Made by a program: the position numbers and the translations under genes. From NCBI GenBank assembly GCA_002733485.1, contig NVVU01000059.1, forward strand, positions 2,414-12,905: a stretch of 10,492 nt of DNA. The letters run 5' to 3'. This DNA comes from Robiginitomaculum sp. Lineage in GTDB: Bacteria > Pseudomonadota > Alphaproteobacteria > Caulobacterales > Maricaulaceae. Of this stretch, positions 6,387-10,492 are shown one piece after another. The notes beneath the pieces are model-generated. The model worked only from the letters and a program-made list of their open reading frames with translations, did not search any database and was not told the DNA's origin. Each line of letters starts with the position of its first letter. Position 1 is the stretch's first letter.

Positions 6387-8798
6387 TCAGTGATTTCTAT
6401 AGCGGTTTAGGTCCAGAAGCCCGGCCTCAACGGGGTTGATGCGGGTATATTGCGCGTTGAACCAATCAGAAGTTTTCCAGAATTTCGGGCTTGTGCGCCG
6501 AATGCCGTACGTTTCTATGAACTGTTCAAAATCAACGACGTTTTTCATCGCCAGCAATGCTGCGACAAATTCATCCTGTTGCCCTGTATCGATAGAAAAG
6601 AAAAAGTTTGGATAGCTGCCCATGAAGCCCGGCACTATGGACAATGTATCGTCTTCTGGACGTCGCCGTTTTTCCTCGCCAAAAATAAAGGCAACATTAG
6701 TATGGGCCTTGTTGCGTATGATTGTATAAACCTGATCACCAATTTTGCTGTCACGAACGCGCAAAACCACAAGGTCAGGCATCTGTTGAACAAATTTCCC
6801 AGGTGTTGAAGTCAGCTGGCTCAGGGGCGTACTAACCCGGCATTTTAGATCGTGGCAACGGTTTAAATCATCCTGATTTTCCGAGAGTTGTGGAAACTGG
6901 TCAGATATTTTTACGATGAGTTCCTTTACCGGATCATCGGTGTGAAATGAAAGGCTGGTTCCGCGTTTCTGGTTGGCCATTTTATGAGCCAGAAAAAGGT
7001 TTATCTGTGCATCGGCCCCGACATACCATTTAGCGCGGGCGTCATGACGCATTTTCGGCGGCAAAAAGCCAAGAGTGATGTCTTCCGCTTCCATACGCAG
7101 GTAATCCATCGATAACCGTGTCAGAAGCTGGTGGGTAACATTGCCAAAAACATCGTAATTGGCCACCAGGTTATAATAAATACGTTCGAAAACGGGATAA
7201 TCCATGATCAGGATTTTCTTTGGGGTTTCGCCGACAAAGCCGGGCACGACGCTGGCACTGTCGAAATGGCGAAAGACGGTCAGAAAGCTGTCAGTATTAT
7301 AGGCATTGCCACCCCACAACGCCTCCATGGCGTTGTCGCTGCCTTCAGGATCATTTTGAAAATAAGCCTTTTCCCGAAATTCCAGATACCCCCGGTGTGA
7401 GGACAGGTATTTTTTCCAGCGTAACAACAAGGACAGTGGAGAAACGCTGTCTTCAGGGATCTTGATCATGGTTTTGGCATGATCAAGATAGCCGGCATCC
7501 GTGATGGAAAGGTCATGATCAGGATCGAGAAAGGCAATATAGAAATGATCGTCAATGACGTTCAGTGCCACTTGCCCCCGGCACACCGGACCACGAATAA
7601 ACGCCATGATCATAAAGCGGGCATTGTCGAGCATGAATTCATAACGCGCGCGCGCCGGGATCGCCGCAAAGGTTATAAACGGGTTCGAGGCCGTGCGGCT
7701 CTCATAGCCCGGGAGGGTTTCAATATTCCAGTTGGACGTGAACAACAATGACTGGATCCGTTCACGCCGTACCGCGTTCAGCGGAAAGATAATATGCGTT
7801 TTATGGACAATCGTCGACGTGATCAGGCGAAAGCGATAGTAAAACGGATCACTGCCGGGCGTACTGTTCGGGTGCAGGGCAGTGACTTCAGCCACCGGCT
7901 GCCCCGGCGGGGTTGTTGAGCGAACCAGGCGAAAATAGCGCCCAAGTGGCAGGTCATCAAAATACAGATGCGCCAGAAACAGGTGTTCATACACATACCG
8001 GGCCGCCAGTCTGTGTTTGGTGCCCTGTCCATTGAGCAGGGCTTCCCATTGCTGAATTCTCTGCAACATTTGCGGGGAAAGGTCGGGTACGATCCGGGTG
8101 CCCGGCGCACCAAGACTGGCCCAGGTGTGCAATTTTTCATAATCCAGATCGTCTAGAGGTGCCATGCCATAAGGCATGCCACCAAATTCATTTTTTTGGG
8201 CATATTTTTCAAATTCGCCAACCGCAGGGCAAGTTAGCTCTCGCTCTATATTCAAATCTACCGAGGCAGGAAGCTTTTGATTTTGTGCCAAGGGATTTGC
8301 ATGGCCCAGTTCTATCATTCGTAGAAATAGAGAGTTTGGTGATGAGTGGTTTTCCGTATTTTCAGATAAACCGGTAACCGGAAAAAAACTCTTTTCGCGC
8401 CACGCCTTAGTGCTGGACGCATCAATAAAAAGCCGGGTCGGGTCCATTGGCGTTAATCTGGAGGGGTTATAAACCGCCTCTTTGCTGGCACCGCGTTCAA
8501 TACCTTCATAGGAAGATAGTTTCAGCTGACACGGCGCATCGTAACAGGCATGACAAACGACACACCGGCGTTCCAGGATCGGCAGGATGTCCTGCTGGTA
8601 AAGCACCTTAGCATTAATGGTCGAGGCTTCATCGGTTATGTGGGTTTTCTGTGGATTATAAACAAATTTCGGATAAACAATGGCTGCAACGACAAAGGCA
8701 ATCAGCAATGCTAACCCTACCCACACGGCAATTTTTGTCGCCGGCATCGCCGCCAAAGATTTTATCTCGTTCTTAGCCCCGTTCTTGCCCACAAACAC
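6387..8798 (-). CDS. cti: Fatty acid cis/trans isomerase, cytochrome-c type
   Basis: Cti converts cis-unsaturated acyl chains of membrane phospholipids to trans in place. This rapidly stiffens the membrane in response to solvents, heat or other stress. It works in the periplasm and carries covalent heme c. The sequence shows an N-terminal membrane segment (about 23-42), then the heme site CVVCH (79-83) within RRCVVCHACYDAPCQL, the characteristic Cti signature with two extra cysteines (C85, C90). The rest of the 803 residues is Cti-like through to the end (RRTSPKFWKTSDWF and LDLNRYRNH). Pseudomonas Cti is about 766 residues. The start is uncertain: GTG at 8798, GTG at 8792 (behind a GGGGGG run) or ATG at 8747, which would place the hydrophobic segment right at the N-terminus. 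I see no clear signal peptidase site. It is the first gene of a likely two-gene unit with the transporter. Confidence 0.93.
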   Translation of the reverse strand: MFVGKNGAKNEIKSLAAMPATKIAVWVGLALLIAFVVAAIVYPKFVYNPQKTHITDEASTINAKVLYQQDILPILERRCVVCHACYDAPCQLKLSSYEGIERGASKEAVYNPSRLTPMDPTRLFIDASSTKAWREKSFFPVTGLSENTENHSSPNSLFLRMIELGHANPLAQNQKLPASVDLNIERELTCPAVGEFEKYAQKNEFGGMPYGMAPLDDLDYEKLHTWASLGAPGTRIVPDLSPQMLQRIQQWEALLNGQGTKHRLAARYVYEHLFLAHLYFDDLPLGRYFRLVRSTTPPGQPVAEVTALHPNSTPGSDPFYYRFRLITSTIVHKTHIIFPLNAVRRERIQSLLFTSNWNIETLPGYESRTASNPFITFAAIPARARYEFMLDNARFMIMAFIRGPVCRGQVALNVIDDHFYIAFLDPDHDLSITDAGYLDHAKTMIKIPEDSVSPLSLLLRWKKYLSSHRGYLEFREKAYFQNDPEGSDNAMEALWGGNAYNTDSFLTVFRHFDSASVVPGFVGETPKKILIMDYPVFERIYYNLVANYDVFGNVTHQLLTRLSMDYLRMEAEDITLGFLPPKMRHDARAKWYVGADAQINLFLAHKMANQKRGTSLSFHTDDPVKELIVKISDQFPQLSENQDDLNRCHDLKCRVSTPLSQLTSTPGKFVQQMPDLVVLRVRDSKIGDQVYTIIRNKAHTNVAFIFGEEKRRRPEDDTLSIVPGFMGSYPNFFFSIDTGQQDEFVAALLAMKNVVDFEQFIETYGIRRTSPKFWKTSDWFNAQYTRINPVEAGLLDLNRYRNH

Positions 8799-8826
8799 GC
8801 CCCCCGTGTGAACCCATCAAAACCAA

Positions 8827-8854
8827 ACCATAACCGAATACCTGCAACAAACAA
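8827..8854 (-). promoter_or_regulatory. Candidate sigma-70-type promoter of cti
   Basis: On the - strand, TTGTTT (8849-8854) and TATGGT (8827-8832) are separated by 16 bases and lie about 28 bases before the first possible cti start. Both boxes are imperfect, and this was found by eye only. Confidence 0.35.
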
Positions 8855-8926
8855 CGTGCTTGAGGTTATTTTTCCCCCCAGACATCGCATATTTGCCATG
8901 CCCCCAAGTGTTTGTTCCCGCTCCAC

Positions 8927-8958
8927 TTTACTAAGAGTTACGGTGACGGTTTAGTGAA
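8927..8958. promoter_or_regulatory. Inverted repeat upstream of cti, candidate operator
   Basis: TTTACTAA (8927-8934) and TTAGTGAA (8951-8958) form an inverted repeat matching at 7 of 8 positions around a 16-base spacer. The spacer holds the near-tandem GTTACG/GTGACG. It lies 70-100 bases upstream of the candidate cti promoter, in the gap after the LuxR-type regulator gene. Regulator binding is inference from position and symmetry. Confidence 0.3.
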
Positions 8959-8980
8959 TGTACTCAATAAATTACGCCAT

Positions 8981-9025
8981 ACCCATGGCGCGGCTATCAC
9001 GCATTTTGATCCCCGTACCATGGGT
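8981..9025. repeat. Inverted repeat ACCCATGG / CCATGGGT
   Basis: ACCCATGG (8981-8988) and CCATGGGT (9018-9025) are perfect inverted copies 29 bases apart. The match extends inward to 10 of 12 positions (CG at both inner ends). Each arm contains the self-complementary CCATGG. It lies 49 bases past the regulator stop on the - strand. It could be a transcript hairpin at the end of the regulator mRNA or a second protein-binding site. No T-run follows, so a classical terminator is not supported. Confidence 0.35.
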
Positions 9026-9073
9026 GTTTCAATGCGTGGCGGCAGGCGCTCGTGGGGGGCACCGGCGTTATGC

Positions 9074-10492
9074 CTAATGGGCAGCGTCATATATGGTTTT
9101 TACCACGTGCTTTGGTTTCTGGTACAGGATATTATAGCCGGCATCTTCAAGGATTTCAACGCTGTGATTACTGTGGGTACGTACATAATCCGCGACAAAA
9201 TGAGCCCCCATAAGGTGGCAATGCTTGCCCTGTATCCAGCTTTGATTGCAATTGACCGCCTCAAGGTCCGTCGTCCAGTCGGCCAGTTGCGCCCGCCCGT
9301 CATGCACAAAGGCATCGGCTCCCTGTTCAACCAGATGATACATACCTTCATAGAGTTTTGGCTGTATGTGTGGATCATAAATACAGGGCTTGTCGAAAGG
9401 CGTTGGCGAATAATGGTCTTCCATAAACGCCTGCAATCCTTTTTTCCGGTATGTTCGTATTCCCATGGTGGCAATCAGCTTGAGTACGGATGGAGCATGG
9501 CGTGAGGCAACCGAGGTCATGCGGGCCTGTTTGGTCATAAACTGGATATGTTCGACCGTCAGGGGTATCCCGGCGCCAATCATGACCATGCCCGTCAGTT
9601 GGTTTTCTATGTGTTTGGCAAGGCGAAAGGCATGGCTGACCCCGCCATGGTGCGCCGCAATCAGCACTTTACCGTCCAAATTCAAGTGCTGGATTAATGC
9701 CACCATATCTTCACAAGCCGTTGCGTTATACTGCCTCTTGTTGGTGGGAGCGCTGGTATAACCAAAATATGGTCGGGATGGCGCAATCAGCCTGAGACCT
9801 CTCTTCAAAAAGTCGCGCTTCATACCGTCCGGAAAAAACGGACCTTGAAAAAAACCATGAACAAACAAAACCGGCAAACCCTTTGGGTCGCCATATTCGT
9901 AATAGGCCAGGGTGCGCTGGTGCGGCAAAGGCAGCGCGTGCAAGCCTTGCCGGGGCGTAACCCAGTTTGCATTGCCCTGTGTCTTGGTTGCAGCACTTTC
10001 TGACAAGCCGATGACATAGGCAATACTGGTACACAAATGGACAAGATCATTCATCTTGGCGCAACGTGCTTTGCGTAAAATGGCTTTGGCCTGTGTTTTT
10101 ATGGTATCGAGCGAGCGATCGCGTATCCCCGCAATTTCTTTATGGCTATGTCCCATCAAAATGCTTTGCAGGACCAAGCCTTCACTCTCGCTGAGTCCCA
10201 GCGCGCTTTGCAAGTTGGAAATTATGGCTGGTGACCAGTCAAAATATGAAAGGCTGATATGCAGTCCTATCGCGTCATCCCCAATGGGCAAGGCACGGCA
10301 GTATCCAAAGGCAGAACGCGGTGGATCTGTTTCTATCTGCAGGTAAATCACCCGCTCCAGTTTTTGAACGCCCGCAGTAATTTCCTTGATGATGCCCCGC
10401 AGAGCGTGAATGCTGTCATGGCTGAGAGGAAGTTTGTCAATGAATACATCGCTCGCTCCTTTCAATAAATCTTTTGCCTGTGTGTTGGCCGT
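9074..10492 (-). CDS. LuxR-type HTH regulator fused to a catalytically degenerate alpha/beta-hydrolase domain (5' end beyond window)
   Basis: Numbered from the TTG at 10463-10465, the 463 residues comprise an unassigned N-terminal region (1-85), a LuxR/GerE-type helix-turn-helix (about 88-145; LSESEGLVLQSILMGHSHKEIA then TIKTQAKAILRKA) and an alpha/beta-hydrolase fold (about 175-463). The hydrolase part keeps the oxyanion-hole turn VHGFF (H203-G204), RPYFGYTS after strand 4 and a nucleophile elbow, AHHGG (271-275). The triad is lost: His273 replaces Ser, Cys416 (QGKHCHLM) replaces Asp and Tyr444 (EDAGYN) replaces His. It is therefore probably a DNA-binding regulator with a ligand-sensing pseudoenzyme domain, not a hydrolase. 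The frame stays open to the window edge, and the TTG has no ribosome site before it, so the true start is likely further right. cti lies 275 bases downstream on the same strand. Confidence 0.8.
   Translation of the reverse strand, partial: TANTQAKDLLKGASDVFIDKLPLSHDSIHALRGIIKEITAGVQKLERVIYLQIETDPPRSAFGYCRALPIGDDAIGLHISLSYFDWSPAIISNLQSALGLSESEGLVLQSILMGHSHKEIAGIRDRSLDTIKTQAKAILRKARCAKMNDLVHLCTSIAYVIGLSESAATKTQGNANWVTPRQGLHALPLPHQRTLAYYEYGDPKGLPVLFVHGFFQGPFFPDGMKRDFLKRGLRLIAPSRPYFGYTSAPTNKRQYNATACEDMVALIQHLNLDGKVLIAAHHGGVSHAFRLAKHIENQLTGMVMIGAGIPLTVEHIQFMTKQARMTSVASRHAPSVLKLIATMGIRTYRKKGLQAFMEDHYSPTPFDKPCIYDPHIQPKLYEGMYHLVEQGADAFVHDGRAQLADWTTDLEAVNCNQSWIQGKHCHLMGAHFVADYVRTHSNHSVEILEDAGYNILYQKPKHVVKTIYDAAH

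Noticed and set aside
8936..9019. 27-codon - strand open frame starting ATGGTACGG in the gap between the regulator and cti
   Set aside because: It has no Shine-Dalgarno, is very short, and overlaps both inverted repeats. It is more likely non-coding.
8912..9505. Long + strand open frame opposite the end of the regulator gene
   Set aside because: Most of it is antisense to the LuxR/hydrolase gene. It has no ribosome site, and the translation does not resemble any family I know.
9074..10492. Quorum-sensing LuxR receptor
   Set aside because: The helix-turn-helix is LuxR-type, but there is no autoinducer-binding domain and no luxI-like gene in view. The helix-turn-helix also precedes the large domain instead of lying at the C-terminus.
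1..10492. CRISPR arrays, insertion sequences, tRNA or rRNA genes
   Set aside because: I saw no regularly spaced repeats, transposase-like frames or recognisable structural RNA sequences on either strand.

Overview
The window looks like chromosomal DNA of a Gram-negative bacterium. It carries proton-pumping NDH-1 (complex I) membrane-arm genes and a cti gene, whose product is a periplasmic cytochrome-c-like fatty acid cis/trans isomerase known from proteobacteria. An alphaproteobacterium or a related proteobacterium is my best guess, but nothing here fixes the genus.

Left half, + strand, 1-5234: the distal end of a nuo operon, with a 5'-truncated nuoJ followed by nuoK, nuoL, nuoM and nuoN. 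nuoJ/K and nuoK/L overlap as ATGA, nuoM/N overlap as TGATG, and only nuoL/nuoM are separated, by 15 bases holding a strong Shine-Dalgarno. NuoL, NuoM and NuoN are the three antiporter-like subunits, and NuoJ and NuoK link them to the peripheral arm. The usual buried Lys/Glu residues are in place except one: the TM5 glutamate of NuoN is a leucine.

Right half, all - strand, 5239-10492, convergent with nuo and only 4 bases from nuoN. Read in its own direction it starts at the right edge with a 5'-truncated regulator, a LuxR-type helix-turn-helix joined to an alpha/beta-hydrolase domain. A 275-base gap follows, with a candidate promoter and two inverted repeats. Then come cti and, 17 bases further on, an APC-like multi-pass transporter that is probably in the same transcript.

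The most unusual item is the regulator. Its hydrolase domain keeps the fold motifs, including the HG oxyanion turn and the nucleophile elbow, but all three catalytic triad positions appear substituted (Ser to His, Asp to Cys, His to Tyr). It is therefore probably a ligand-sensing pseudoenzyme. Its position upstream of cti suggests, as inference only, a module that senses a lipid-like or other small molecule and adjusts membrane fatty-acid geometry through Cti, with an uncharacterised transporter alongside.
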